From Nigrospora sphaerica (taxonomy: Eukaryota > Ascomycota > Sordariomycetes > Amphisphaeriales > Apiosporaceae): a stretch of DNA of 64,000 bases. Both the position numbers and the translations under genes were made by a program. The notes under the pieces were generated by a model. That model had not been told where the DNA came from, did not search any database, and saw nothing but the letters and a program-made list of their open reading frames with translations. Shown one piece after another: positions 14,756-24,988 of this stretch (position 1 is the first letter of the stretch; each line of letters starts with the position of its first letter). Location of the stretch: the NCBI GenBank assembly GCA_018287875.1, contig JAGVVL010000018.1:620001-684000 (forward strand). The letters run 5' to 3'.

Positions 14756-17103
14756 ATAGCCACGATACGCGTGCTGTTTTCTTTATACGTCACGGCCCTT
14801 AGTGTCTCGTAAATTCATCTCACCTGATCCATTGTGCAAATCGCCGTGATGTAATACCAACGACGTTGACGTGTCTCGGGACCGAACCAAGGTTTCCTAT
14901 CCCCACGTTGTCCGTCAAATATTCGCCGCGGTCTCTACATGCACTACGCTAGCCGCCAAGATGTTTGGTCTCGCGTGATCTACATGGTACTGCGAGGGAA
15001 GATGCCGTCTTGACTCGTATCTGACGATATCCATTCGGAGCCGCCGTGTTGATAGCATGTTGGGATGAATATGTCCGCCCTGGGTGGGGCAAGGTTCACA
15101 GAGGCGGCTCCCCACCCCACAGCCATGAATTTGTATTCCGTCAGATGAAGTCTGATGTATGTCAGCTAAAAGCAGAGCACGAGTCTAAATCGACTGTGTC
15201 GCTCAATCTACCTTCCGTCCTTTTTTGTTCGGGACACCTTTGCCAGACCTTTGACCTGCCATGACACAGGGACATGCATTGGTTGTGGGCGATGTCCTTG
15301 TAAAGTATTAACGCTGCGAGGCCTCTCGTCATACCTGCCCCTGTTACTTTTTATTCTGTCCACAAGAAATATCTTTGGGTCTGGGAAACATGCCATGCGC
15401 CGGGCTATCATGCTCGGTTCCGAGATTCAGCATGTCTTTCGCCTGGCGTAAACTTTAATAGCTGCTCGTGGCCGTACCTGGCCAAGTTTTGTCCGCTCCC
15501 GTTGTTTCTGTTACCGTATGAAGTCTGCCTATCGCAACGCGTTGTCCATAAGCTCTATCTATTATCTTTTGTCACTGTACGACGTCTCGCCCATGTACTT
15601 GAACTCATAGCAGTGAGGATATCGCGTGTCTTACCCAACACCCACACTCGATCCCAGTCGTCTTGGACTCAGTACAGAGAGTGCCGCTGGCATAAGACGT
15701 TGCACCAGACAATGTCGCGTAGCTGAGAACCAGCGATTCCTATGGCTGGACGCGGGCGAGACGAGTCCCGCATTCCCAAGGCCGCGTGGTCGAGGGCGGG
15801 TACCTGGTTCAACACGGGTTAGGATTGGGTCAGCTTGCCTGTCTGTTCCTTGGCCATTTACATCCGTACATGCCAGTTCTTTGTGATGTTGCTCTTTCCC
15901 GCCATCGCGATCGCTATTGCTGATCTCACCATGGCCTTGTCCAGGACGCTAGGTACGGGAGCCGCCTACGAAACACTGGCAAGTACATACCTACGTAGGC
16001 TTCGGAAGACAAGTTCGCATAGACATTCGGTCTCATTCGCTACTACATAGGGAGACAGACGGCTTTGCTACTCCGCATTACGGGCGAGACACCCATACTC
16101 GCTGGAAAAAACCGGGAGATAGGAGAAGATAGCGCGTAAGCATTATGGTAGGTCGCGGATTCTGAAGTGGGAGACTTTCGCAAACTGGTCATGGTCTGGC
16201 CTTGTCGTGGCTTCCAGCTTCTGGCCCACGCTTCGGCACCTCCATTGCGTGCTTTATGTACTTCACCTGGGTACCTTCAAAATTGGCGACAAGCATGGGG
16301 ATGAGCAAAAAGGCTGGCAGTCGAGACTGTAGGCTGGTACGCAATTGTAGGAGCCAGGTGACGGCCTTCTCATCGACTTGTAGCCGGGGCCTGAACTGGA
16401 TGATGCCTTCATATTGCCGTTCGGCCTATGCGCAGAAACTGGCAGGTTCGGCCAGGCACTTACCTTCCCATGTTTGGCCCGTTGGGGTTTAGATGACTGA
16501 CTGCCCTTCAGTAAATAGACCAAGATGAACGCAGGTCCAGTCAGGGCAGGCAAGGTTCATGGATGCGACGGTTACCTCCTTCGAAGCTCCCTAAAAGAAG
16601 TAGATGCACCGTCTCAACAAGAGTCCGATGCCCCTGGCGAGAGGCAGATGACGAAAGAAGCAAGCGTATGAGGCTGTCGTTGCCCTCTTTCGCATTTTTT
16701 GCCTTCTCCCTAGCAGCCCTGCCTGTGTCCCCCAATCTATTCCCAGGGCAGCGTCTCGCTTTGCCCTCCGCTTCCCTCTCTCTTTCCCCTTCTTCTCCTC
16801 ATCTCGTCTTCTCCCCAACACGAATTCTTTGGTTGACAGCATCATTCTCGACTGAATCTTACAACAGCTCTCGCAATCAGCTCTCGTCTTCATTTTTCGC
16901 CCTCGCCATCCTCACGTCCAGTATTCCTGCCCGTACACCCGCCGAGGCCTTCATTATTCTCCCGTCATCATTAGTCCTCCGTGTGCGCGTCCTTCTAACC
17001 TGCCCCACCTGCGCAAGAGGCCCTTCATTAGAATCCCGTCGTCCAATCTCCAATCCCGAGTCATCTGAACTCGCTCCCAGTTGCTCCGTCCACCGCCTCC
17101 AGC
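14756..17103. other. Intergenic stretch with a CT-rich leader at its right end
   Basis: From about 14760 to 16180 I see nothing convincing. A possible minus-strand gene fragment is listed separately at 16189-16553. From about 16680 to 17100 the plus strand is strongly CT-rich (TCTCTCTTTCCCCTTCTTCTCC), typical of a fungal promoter and 5' leader, and it runs up to the ATG at 17104. Confidence 0.5.
16189..16553 (-). other. Possible hypothetical gene fragment
   Basis: On the minus strand a 78-codon frame (16425-16189) reads as coherent protein, with YEGIIQFRPRLQVDEK, TWLLQLRTSLQSRLPAF and NFEGTQVKYIKHAMEVPK, and ends at TGA. It has no ATG. A CATAG acceptor sits exactly at its left boundary, and GTAAGT lies 38 nt further upstream at the end of another open frame (16553-16464). 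A 38-nt intron would be unusually short. I do not recognise the sequence; it may be the end of a decayed gene. Confidence 0.22.
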
Positions 17104-18525
17104 ATGAATCCTGAAGTCGTCCAGGAGGTCGCTGCGCACGTTGACGATATCCGTTTCAAATTGGATCGCGCCAAAACTACCATTGCAAATTTTAACGTCA
17201 CCGGGAATGTGGACCATTTCGGCATGGACCAGTGGTGCAAGGACGTGATCCGCCTGGGCCACGGAAGGCAGAAGATCGTGTTGCTTGACGTGAATCGGCT
17301 TAGATCGATCAATTCGACAGACGACATTGCCGGGACAAAGGGGGAAAGCGGAGGAGGTTTGAGACCCTCGGGCAATGAGCAAAATAACATGTACCCATCT
17401 GACACCAAGTCATCCAGCGGCTCCACTGGAGACCCAGGCCCTTCGCAATCCGGATTCCAAAAGTCCACTCCCCGACTTCGCGAGCGTGTGCCGACTCGTC
17501 CCCTATTCTGGGAGCCTTCCAAGAATGAAACCGCAACCGGTGAAGAACCAAGATGGGACCCTGCAAGATGGTATGTGGCTATCCAGCAGACGGACAAGTG
17601 CTAGTGCCTTTACCTTGCCCGGATTTCTGAAGCGGATCAAACAACGACGGCTTCGGTCCAACTACGAGCACTGGATGTCTCCAGCGGCCACTCTGACCAC
17701 TTCCTACAAATGGCAAGATTAGCCCGCCGAATAAACGGATTACTCTCCTCCACCGGCCACAGTCCGATCGACACGCAGCGCATAACTTTCGAAATTGGCC
17801 ACGCACCAAGGCTTGAGGCCGGCCAACACCAGCTCGTTGGCTCAGTGATCTGCGACCTTCTACAACGCTTTGTGCTCGATCCGTCAAGATTCTAGAACCA
17901 TTATACGCCGGAACGCAGCGAGTATTTCGAGGACTACAACCCCAGGCCGCCCGTAATGCATCTCTACAGGTACCTGAAAACCTTGCATCAAACTCTGGCG
18001 TCCATGTGGCTACTGAGCGCCCTAAGGGAATCGACCGTGAAAAATACCATGGAATTGAAGAAAACGAACACTGAGCGAGATGCAAACCCAAGGCGGACCG
18101 GAACCCAGTTCTTGAATGTCGTGAGGACTGATCTTGCATCCAGGGGCCGCAAACTTCGTGGCAGGGAGAAAAGAATAGAAGCATCACGCGATTACCTTTG
18201 CGAAGAAAGAAAGTCGATCCGCGGGTGGGTTCAGAAGCACTTGGGCGAGGAAGCCTGGACTGAAGAGCAAGTCACTGCAGAGGAAGGCGATCCGGAGAAA
18301 GACGGGGGGACCTTCATGCGGACGTTGCTGACAGAAAATGGGCAAGAATGGGCATCTTTTCGTGGAATCTCCGGATTCCGTTCGCGTGCGACTCGAGGCA
18401 AAGACTGGATAGAGGATTTCATCAGAAAAGTGTTCCCGAAGGACCACAGCGCTAACCAAGAGGACAGCGAATCCGCTTCGGCGGAAGAGCCAGCTACATC
18501 GACGGCGGAGCAGCCGCCAGAATGA
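17104..18525 (+). pseudogene. Unrecognised protein gene with two in-frame TAG codons
   Basis: A single frame runs from the ATG at 17104 (context CAGCATG after a CT-rich leader) to TGA at 18523-18525, 474 codons, interrupted only by TAG at 17602-17604 and 17893-17895. The translation is protein-like throughout: an N-terminal part with VVQEVAAHVDDIRFKLDRAKTTI and QKIVLLDVNRL, a Ser/Gly-rich middle, and a charged helical C-terminal part (REKRIEASRDYLCEERKSIRGW, WIEDFIRKVFPKD). Both stops are one C-to-T change from CAG, the RIP-type change. Introns could also remove them: GTATGT at 17571 is a good donor before the first stop, but I found no acceptor that restores the frame well. I do not recognise the family. 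Confidence 0.5.
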
Positions 18526-21104
18526 AGCAAACACTTCCTTCTCCACGTCGTTACTACAGTATTAGTATAGCGAAAGCGTATGGGTCGATGTGTGGCGAGG
18601 TCAAGAGATGGGGAATCCTTCTGTAGTCACTGCCAACTAGCGATTTCAATAGGTTACTGTTTGATAAATCGATAAAAGATGGTGATGCGCAGACCGTCTT
18701 CGACAATGAGGCGGGATTATGTCATTGGCTTCTCTGGAGGTTTCAATGTACCACCCGTGGTATCCCAGTCCAATTCCCCTGTACTCGGTAGAATGCAGCC
18801 CCAGGTCGTCTCCCCGGAAGCCGGCTCCAGTTTAGACACCAGCACGCTTCGTTCTCGGTGCACCAAGTCGACTCATGCATGGCCCTTGGCCGGGAATCGG
18901 CAATGGCCAAGGTGTGCTGGGTTCTCCAGGTCGAAAGAGAACCAGCCTTCCAATTCCAGCATGGTCCTTCGTCTGGAGATTGAACCGACCGGCAAAGACC
19001 CATGGCGCTTCCCAACCGACAATGTATCAGCGAGCCAGGTCTGCCGACGTAAAATACGTTGAACTAGTTGTCCACGGCAATATACCGGCGCCGGGGCGAC
19101 GACATTCCAGCCAACTCTGTATATGGCCTGTCGGGAACCCAAGCCACGACGAGAAACCCACCCGGGACAAAACAATCCCGCAACGCAGCGTGCTCGCGGG
19201 ATCTCTCGGGGGCTTCTGGGTCATTTGCCTTAATTAGTTGGGCCAACAACCTCCCATTCTTATATACAAATCTTGCGTTTGGGTTTTGGCGACAGGGTAA
19301 TCATATCTGTCACCGGGCACGCCGTCGTGCGGGCCCTCGGGACAGCATAGATCGTGGTTGCGAGCGCCAGGGCTGACGCTTCCGGCCGCACTGCGTAACC
19401 GGATTGCTTCTGAGACGCGGCATTTTGTCTCTTCGTTAAGTGGAAGTCAAGCCCAGGTCACAGTCCCAATACTGTACTTGAAGACACTGGGGCCTCCACT
19501 CGCGATTTCAGTATTCACCCGAGTACAATCGAGCTGGCACTACCCTGTTAGGACAAGTGCGTCATCGTACCCCTTAGATGGGGTCAAACATGCCTCACTC
19601 CAGTAGGCAAGCACTCCCTCAGGATCGGAATTGACGATACACTTAATCCGTGTTTACTTACGCATGATTACGTTGGGTGGGTATCATTGCTTCGGCCGAA
19701 TTGCCAAATGCTTGGCCGGAGTTCTGCGTGCTGGTTTACAGAGAAAAGCACCGCTCAAGCCAGAGGTGGTTGGAATCCGACGGATCCCTGACGTTGCGGA
19801 CCTACTTCTCACTGGCCATCCACGACACAAAACGAGCCCAGTCCGGGAAGTTGGCAGATCTCGATTTAGAAAGAAACCTGAAGCCGAGGCCCGCTAAATG
19901 GGAAACTTGGTGGTTCACTTAATGGCATCTGGAAACGCTGCCCAGACGTGAATTGACCTAATCCTGTTGGGTGAACCGGCTTTCGGGCTGCTGCTGCTGC
20001 TGCTGTATGTGTTTGCAATCCCGAACTGCGTGGAAAGCAAAGCTTCCAATGAAAACACAGACAATTACGAGGGGCAAGCCCTCGAGTGGCAGGACAAATT
20101 GTCAATACTGACGGAATATTGTATCGTCAATGGGCTGCGAAGCACGTGGCCCCCGAGGTGCGCACTGCGAGTTAAAACGATGACTTCCGTCTACCACCAG
20201 CTCCCCTCGTCATGTTCCGATAAGGGTCCATTCCTACCCTTGGTAATCAGGTCGCTGCTCAGCAGACGGACAGAACCCCCCACAAAGCCAGAGGCACGCA
20301 AGCAACCTTACGAAGACTGACACGCGTCACATGTCCCCGTTATCCCCGCCGCGTTACGAAACCCACGGAGTATCTAGATATTTACCTCGTTGGCCGCAAA
20401 ACGGACAAGCTGGGTCGCCATTGGATATGGCTCCGGGCGAAGGATTCCATTCCAGGCCAGTGTAATCTGAGCGTGGAGAGCGGGAAACAGACGCTTCCAA
20501 CCTCGGTCGTTGGTCCTCGGGTGGGTGACAGTCCGAAGGGGCGGTGAGGTGTCTAAAAACACGCCATCTGTGCAACATTTCGCGATCGCGTGGTCATGCA
20601 GTGCCGTGTGTACGTCAGCCCCTCGGGCGGTTGGTCTGTTGTGCAACCCACGCCCGTTGGCGTGGCAAGGAAAGAAACAAGCAATCGCCAGCCGGCACGT
20701 AAGCTGATGTCCGGCCATTCCAAGCTTAAATCGGGGATTCCGGCCCCGACCCGAGGCATGAAGGTTCAACGGGCGCGAAATACTGCTGACAGTGCGTGTT
20801 CTGTGTAAGCACCATTTCCACACCATGATTTGCCGTCGAAACAACCCATGTAAGCGCTACCGCAGCGTCGCGCGGCGGGAGAACGACGCCGGAGCGACAG
20901 ACCATCTTCCAATCGGCTCATTGGCAGCGGCGCCTCGACGGCCAGGCCGCGTCTTCTGTTTGCTTTTTTTAAAGTCGGCCTGCCTTTCGCTGTCTGCAAT
21001 CCGTGATTTATTTCTCCCCTTCACCGCCCCGAGTGTTCACTCGCCGCACGTTCAGTCCCTAGTACCTCAGTGTAAAAGCTTTTTGCACTTCGGCCGAGCC
21101 CGCG
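18526..21104. other. Gene-free stretch
   Basis: No gene is recognised. One minus-strand frame from 19249 to 18743 stays open for 169 codons except for one TAG and is rich in Trp (VAWVPDRPYTELAG, FNVFYVGRPGSLIH). It could be a decayed gene but has no clear start or splice sites. There is a short CTG run near 19990-20005. The last 100 bases are the leader of the glutamine-synthetase-like gene. Confidence 0.4.
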
Positions 21105-22589
21105 ATGGGCACCATCAAGACGATCGTCGACGCCGCCGCGTCCCTGGCGTTGGCTACAGCGGCAAGCCATGACCAGGACATACAATGCAGCCGTTCTCCC
21201 TGGTCAAAGGACGAGGTGATTCGAGCCATTGAAGCTCTGGACGTCAGGTGGCTTCGATTCACCTGGATGGATTACTCGGCCATCAGCAGATGCCATGTGA
21301 TGCCCACGAAGCGCGTGCTGTCCATGCTGAAGCAGGGGGGTTACGACGAGAAGAACACCTTCAGCATCCCCATCAGCAAGGCCGTCCTCATCATCCTTCC
21401 CCTCGACATGCCCGTCCCCGGCCTGCCGGATACGGGCAAATACGACGCCGTACCCGACTGGAATACTCTGATGCCGGGGCCCGCACCGGGCCATGCCAGC
21501 GTCGCCGTTGAGTTCGAGGACCGCGGTTGCCCCTCGGATCCGGTCCTCTGCCCCCGCACCGTCCTTCGGCGCGTCGTCGAAGACGCCGCGCTCTCGGACC
21601 TCTCCTTCCGGCTCGGTTTCGAGCTCGAGTTCGTCATCCTGGAGCGCGACCCGGCGTGGGACCCCGAGGCGAACCCCGCCGTCTGGAACCGGTTCCGGCC
21701 CCTGCGGGACGACGGGCACGGGTACGGCGCGGACCGGTGCCTGGGCCCGCTGGGCCGCGACGACAGCTTCGTCAGCGCCCTCGACGAGATCCACGACGGC
21801 CTGGAGGCGAGCGGCATCGCGCTCGAGAACTTCCACGCCGAGAGCGCGCCGGGCCAGTTCGAGCTCGTGCTCCCGGCGCGGCCGCCGCTGGAGGCGTGCG
21901 ACGCGCTGCTGCACGCGCGGCGCGTCGTCGAGGCGGCGGCGGCGCGGCGCGGCTTCCGCATGACGCTGCACCCCAAGCCGTTCGCGGACCGGTGCGGCAC
22001 GGCGGCGCACGCGCACCTGTCGCTGGCGACGGCGGGGACGGGCCGGGCGCTGGACGCGCCGGCGGCCTACGAGCCCTTCTACGCGGGCGTGCTGGCGCGG
22101 CTGCCGGCGCTGCTCGCGCTGCTCTACGCGGGGCCGGCGAGCTACGAGCGCGCCGTCGACTCGTGCTGGGCCGGCGGCCGCTGGGTCGCTTGGGGCACCG
22201 AGAACAAGCAGACGCCGCTGCGCCGCGTCGCCGGCAGCCACTGGGAGCTCAAGGCCCTCGACGGCCTCGCCAACCCCCACCTCGCCGTCGCCGCCGTGCT
22301 GGCCGCCGGCGTCGCCGGCGTGCGCGCCCGCGCCCCCCTCGCCTGGCGCGACTGCGGCGGCGACCCCGCCACGCTGACGACGGAGGAACGCGACGGCCTC
22401 GGCATCACCACCATGTTTCCCCGGGACATGGGCGAGGCGCTGGGTAATCTGAGGTGCGACGCGGTGCTGCGGACGGCACTGGGCGAGGCCGTCGTCGAGC
22501 GGTATCTGGCGGTCAAGGAAGCGGAGGTGGCGTTGCTGGGCGCCATGGGCAAGGACGAGCTGCGGCAGTGGATTATGGAGAGATACTGA
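21105..22589 (+). CDS. Glutamine-synthetase-fold enzyme (FluG C-terminal/GS-I type)
   Basis: A single exon of 494 residues. The N-terminal beta-grasp region (about 45-135) includes WLRFTWMDYSAISRCHVMP. The catalytic domain then shows the expected metal and substrate blocks: GFELEFVILE (about 170), NFHAESAPGQFELVLPA (about 243-260), AHAHLSL (about 300), NKQTPLRR and SHWELKALDGLANPH. These place it with ATP-dependent gamma-glutamyl ligases. The length and the N-terminus match the short fungal GS-like proteins related to the C-terminal half of FluG, not the primary nitrogen-assimilating eukaryotic GS-II. The amine substrate cannot be told from sequence, and the location is probably cytosolic. 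It is convergent with the lipase gene 424 nt away. The many long ORFs on the other strand are GC-codon shadows. Confidence 0.88.
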   Translation: MGTIKTIVDAAASLALATAASHDQDIQCSRSPWSKDEVIRAIEALDVRWLRFTWMDYSAISRCHVMPTKRVLSMLKQGGYDEKNTFSIPISKAVLIILPLDMPVPGLPDTGKYDAVPDWNTLMPGPAPGHASVAVEFEDRGCPSDPVLCPRTVLRRVVEDAALSDLSFRLGFELEFVILERDPAWDPEANPAVWNRFRPLRDDGHGYGADRCLGPLGRDDSFVSALDEIHDGLEASGIALENFHAESAPGQFELVLPARPPLEACDALLHARRVVEAAAARRGFRMTLHPKPFADRCGTAAHAHLSLATAGTGRALDAPAAYEPFYAGVLARLPALLALLYAGPASYERAVDSCWAGGRWVAWGTENKQTPLRRVAGSHWELKALDGLANPHLAVAAVLAAGVAGVRARAPLAWRDCGGDPATLTTEERDGLGITTMFPRDMGEALGNLRCDAVLRTALGEAVVERYLAVKEAEVALLGAMGKDELRQWIMERY

Positions 22590-23013
22590 GCAGAACTTGA
22601 CAGCAACAGCCGTCCGTCGGTAGCACATCCCTCCAGTACAAAAGTGTCTTCAACGGGGTGACGTCGTTTCCGGCGTGCATCATTCAAGTCGGCAGGGAGG
22701 TGAAGTCTTCAAGGCAGGATGCACAGGTATACGCCATCTCTAGTGTAATATACTTTCGTAAAGTCAAACGCTGCGTTGAAACTCAAATTTCGTTCTGTGG
22801 CTTATAATGTGAGAAGGATAATTACTTGAGGCAGCATATGCGGGCGAGGAATGCGATTGGGTACTCGTCTCCGGACATGCTGTCAGACGAAGCAAGCCGA
22901 CAGGGACGGTAGGGCTGTCGGCTATTGACAAAATTATAACACCCAGGCTGGTCTACTACAAACCCAGGCGGCTGGCGTCTGTGGGGTATAGTCCACCCAT
23001 ACCGATGACAGGC
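22590..23013. other. Convergent 3' intergenic region
   Basis: It lies between the stops of the GS-like and lipase genes. It is AT-richer than its flanks and presumably holds both 3' UTRs. I see no other feature. Confidence 0.5.
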
Positions 23014-24330
23014 TCAAGAGGCGGCCGAGAGAAGGTCGACAGTCACGTTCTCGACACGGCAGCCCCGGGCCGGGAAGGTAGAGCCGAGCTGGCCGGCAAA
23101 GGCCTGCAGCACGAAGGCCATGGCGCGGGGCATGCCGTTGGCCACCTCGCTGTTGTGGTCGCCGATCGTGTTGCGCTGGAAGACGACGTTGGCGCCGTCG
23201 GCGCAGTACTGATCCACGAGCCGGTCGACGGCGCCGATGGCGGCCAACTCGTCGCCGATGGCGTGGAAGACGAACAGGGGCGCCCGCGGCGTGCCGTGCC
23301 GGCCCATGGTGGCGTACGCGCCGAACAGGCGGGCGACGGGGCAGGAATCGCGCAGCGGCGCGTCGAGCCCGCCGTCGAAGTAGGCGCCCACGTCCTCGAA
23401 GGCGTAGCGGGCGGCGAGCTCGTCGACGCGGCCGCGCGCCGCCGCCAGGAAGCCCGTGGCGTTTCGCGGGCCGTCGGGCCGCAGCAGGCGCAGCAGCGCC
23501 GCGCGCGCCGCCGGGAACTCGGCCGTGATGCCGAGGAGGCCGCTTGGGATGAGCGAGGCCGTCGCCCGCCCGTTGGCGGCGTAGAGGGCCTGCGCGGCGT
23601 CGGCGACGACGCCGCCGGCGACCACGGCGGCGAGGGTCAGCTCGGGCGCGTACGCGGCCTGCAGCTCGGCCGCGAAGACGGTGGCGATGGCGCCGCCCGA
23701 GTAGCCGCCCAGGGCGGCCACGGCCGTCGCCGGCGTGCCCGGCACGGCATCGAGCGCGAGCGCGGCGCGCACGCCGTCGAGTACGGCGTGTCCGGCGCGC
23801 GGGCCGGCGCCGAAGGCGGCGAGCGGGCCCTCGAAGTCGGGCAGGCCGACGAAGAAGCCCTGGCTCAGCATGGCGACCAGGTCGGGCGCCAGATTCGGCA
23901 GCCCCGTCACCCCGTCGCCGCCGCCCACGTACAGGTGCAGCGTGGCGCTCGGCGACGCGTCCACGTCGGCCGTGTTGTATGGGATCTGGTACGAGACGAG
24001 GCGGGCGCCGCCGCCCGGGGTCACGGGCGCGGCGGGCGCCAGGACCGTCGTTACGGCCCAGGACGGCCGCCCGGCGGCGTCGGTCGACCGGTACAGGACG
24101 TTGTAGGCGGCCGAGCAGTTGGCGAGCGCGCCCGCCAGGTTCCTGGGGTCCGGCCGGACCCGGAGCACGGCGCCCGGTGCTGCCGCCTCGAAGTCGGCCG
24201 GCGGCTGGTACCACGGGTCCTGGCTCGGTGCCAGGGGGGCGGCGTCGGGGGCCGGCGCGGGCGCAGCGCTCGTGCTTGGCACCAGCAGGGCGGCGGCGGC
24301 TAACCGAAAAACGTGGGGGAAATACATCAT
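23014..24330 (-). CDS. Secreted lipase, LIP family (PF03583-type)
   Basis: A single exon of 438 residues on the minus strand. I start it at the first of two adjacent ATGs (24330); the frame extends 27 codons further but without a signal peptide at its end. Residues 1-23 (MMYFPHVFRLAAAALLVPSTSAA) are a signal peptide. The family pattern is clear: PGAVLRVRP near the N-terminus, SYQIPYNTADVDASPS, then ALGGYSGGAIA with the nucleophile Ser211. FHAIGDELAAI gives Asp360, and TIGDHNSE gives His392, completing the triad. The length fits Candida-type and filamentous secretory lipases. It should hydrolyse triacylglycerols outside the cell. GC content is very high at third positions. Confidence 0.9.
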   Translation of the reverse strand: MMYFPHVFRLAAAALLVPSTSAAPAPAPDAAPLAPSQDPWYQPPADFEAAAPGAVLRVRPDPRNLAGALANCSAAYNVLYRSTDAAGRPSWAVTTVLAPAAPVTPGGGARLVSYQIPYNTADVDASPSATLHLYVGGGDGVTGLPNLAPDLVAMLSQGFFVGLPDFEGPLAAFGAGPRAGHAVLDGVRAALALDAVPGTPATAVAALGGYSGGAIATVFAAELQAAYAPELTLAAVVAGGVVADAAQALYAANGRATASLIPSGLLGITAEFPAARAALLRLLRPDGPRNATGFLAAARGRVDELAARYAFEDVGAYFDGGLDAPLRDSCPVARLFGAYATMGRHGTPRAPLFVFHAIGDELAAIGAVDRLVDQYCADGANVVFQRNTIGDHNSEVANGMPRAMAFVLQAFAGQLGSTFPARGCRVENVTVDLLSAAS

Positions 24331-24988
24331 GGGCGGATAGGAAACGAGTGTCAAGAAGAGTTGGTGTCCTGCGGCTCTCCTATAGGTTCCTCTCAGGCGC
24401 ACCTCCCACAAGGATATATCAGTACTGACTCTCCAGCTCCAGGCAACAGCATTAACAGTCCAGGCACCGAAATAACGGAGTTGTCACTGTATCCACCTGG
24501 ACGAATTGGATACGAGCCAGAAGCATAAGGCTACGACGCCATCTATACTACTTGAAAAGTACACGGCATAAGCGAGACTCAAAGGATTCCTCGGCTTTGC
24601 CTGGATAGGAATAGGCCCGAATAGGTAGCATGCTATTGGGTTGAAACCTGAGAAACGCCAACGACGGCAGGCATGCTGCAGGTCCAGCTTGGCTTGACAG
24701 GTAAAAAAAGGGGAGTTGTGATTCAGACACGTAGAACTCGCCCATCGTCCATACGGGCAAGGTAGAGTATTCCACCAGGAAGAGCATTGACCATTCAATT
24801 CGTGGCATGGGATTAATATTCGTGAAAGATACCAACCCAAACCAAACTGAGCGTTCATTATGAAGGGATAGCAATAGCAAGATGGGGCATAATTGTATCA
24901 AGAATAAAGGCTAGGCACGTAGAGGGTGCCGCGGTTCTATTCGTTGACTGTAAGCATCTTTCGTCTGCTTCACCGAAACAGGACTGGG
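24331..24988. other. Lipase promoter and 3' region of the TRP-like gene
   Basis: A TATA-like ACTGATATATCC on the minus strand (about 24412-24424) lies about 85 nt before the lipase ATG. The rest is AT-richer and shows no gene. Confidence 0.4.

Noticed and set aside
16563..17114. 183-residue plus-strand ORF with a hydrophobic stretch
   Set aside because: It is the translation of a CT-rich leader (Ser/Leu/Pro repeats) running into the ATG at 17104; there are no domain-like features.
18743..19249. Minus-strand frame with Trp-rich, lectin-like wording
   Set aside because: The frame has one TAG, no clear start and no repeated blade motif; similarity to beta-propeller lectins could not be sustained beyond a few residues.
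21204..22628. 474-residue minus-strand ORF
   Set aside because: It is a GC-codon shadow of the GS-like gene, whose own strand carries the catalytic motifs.
22981..24303. 440-residue plus-strand ORF
   Set aside because: It is a Gly/Arg-rich shadow of the lipase gene.
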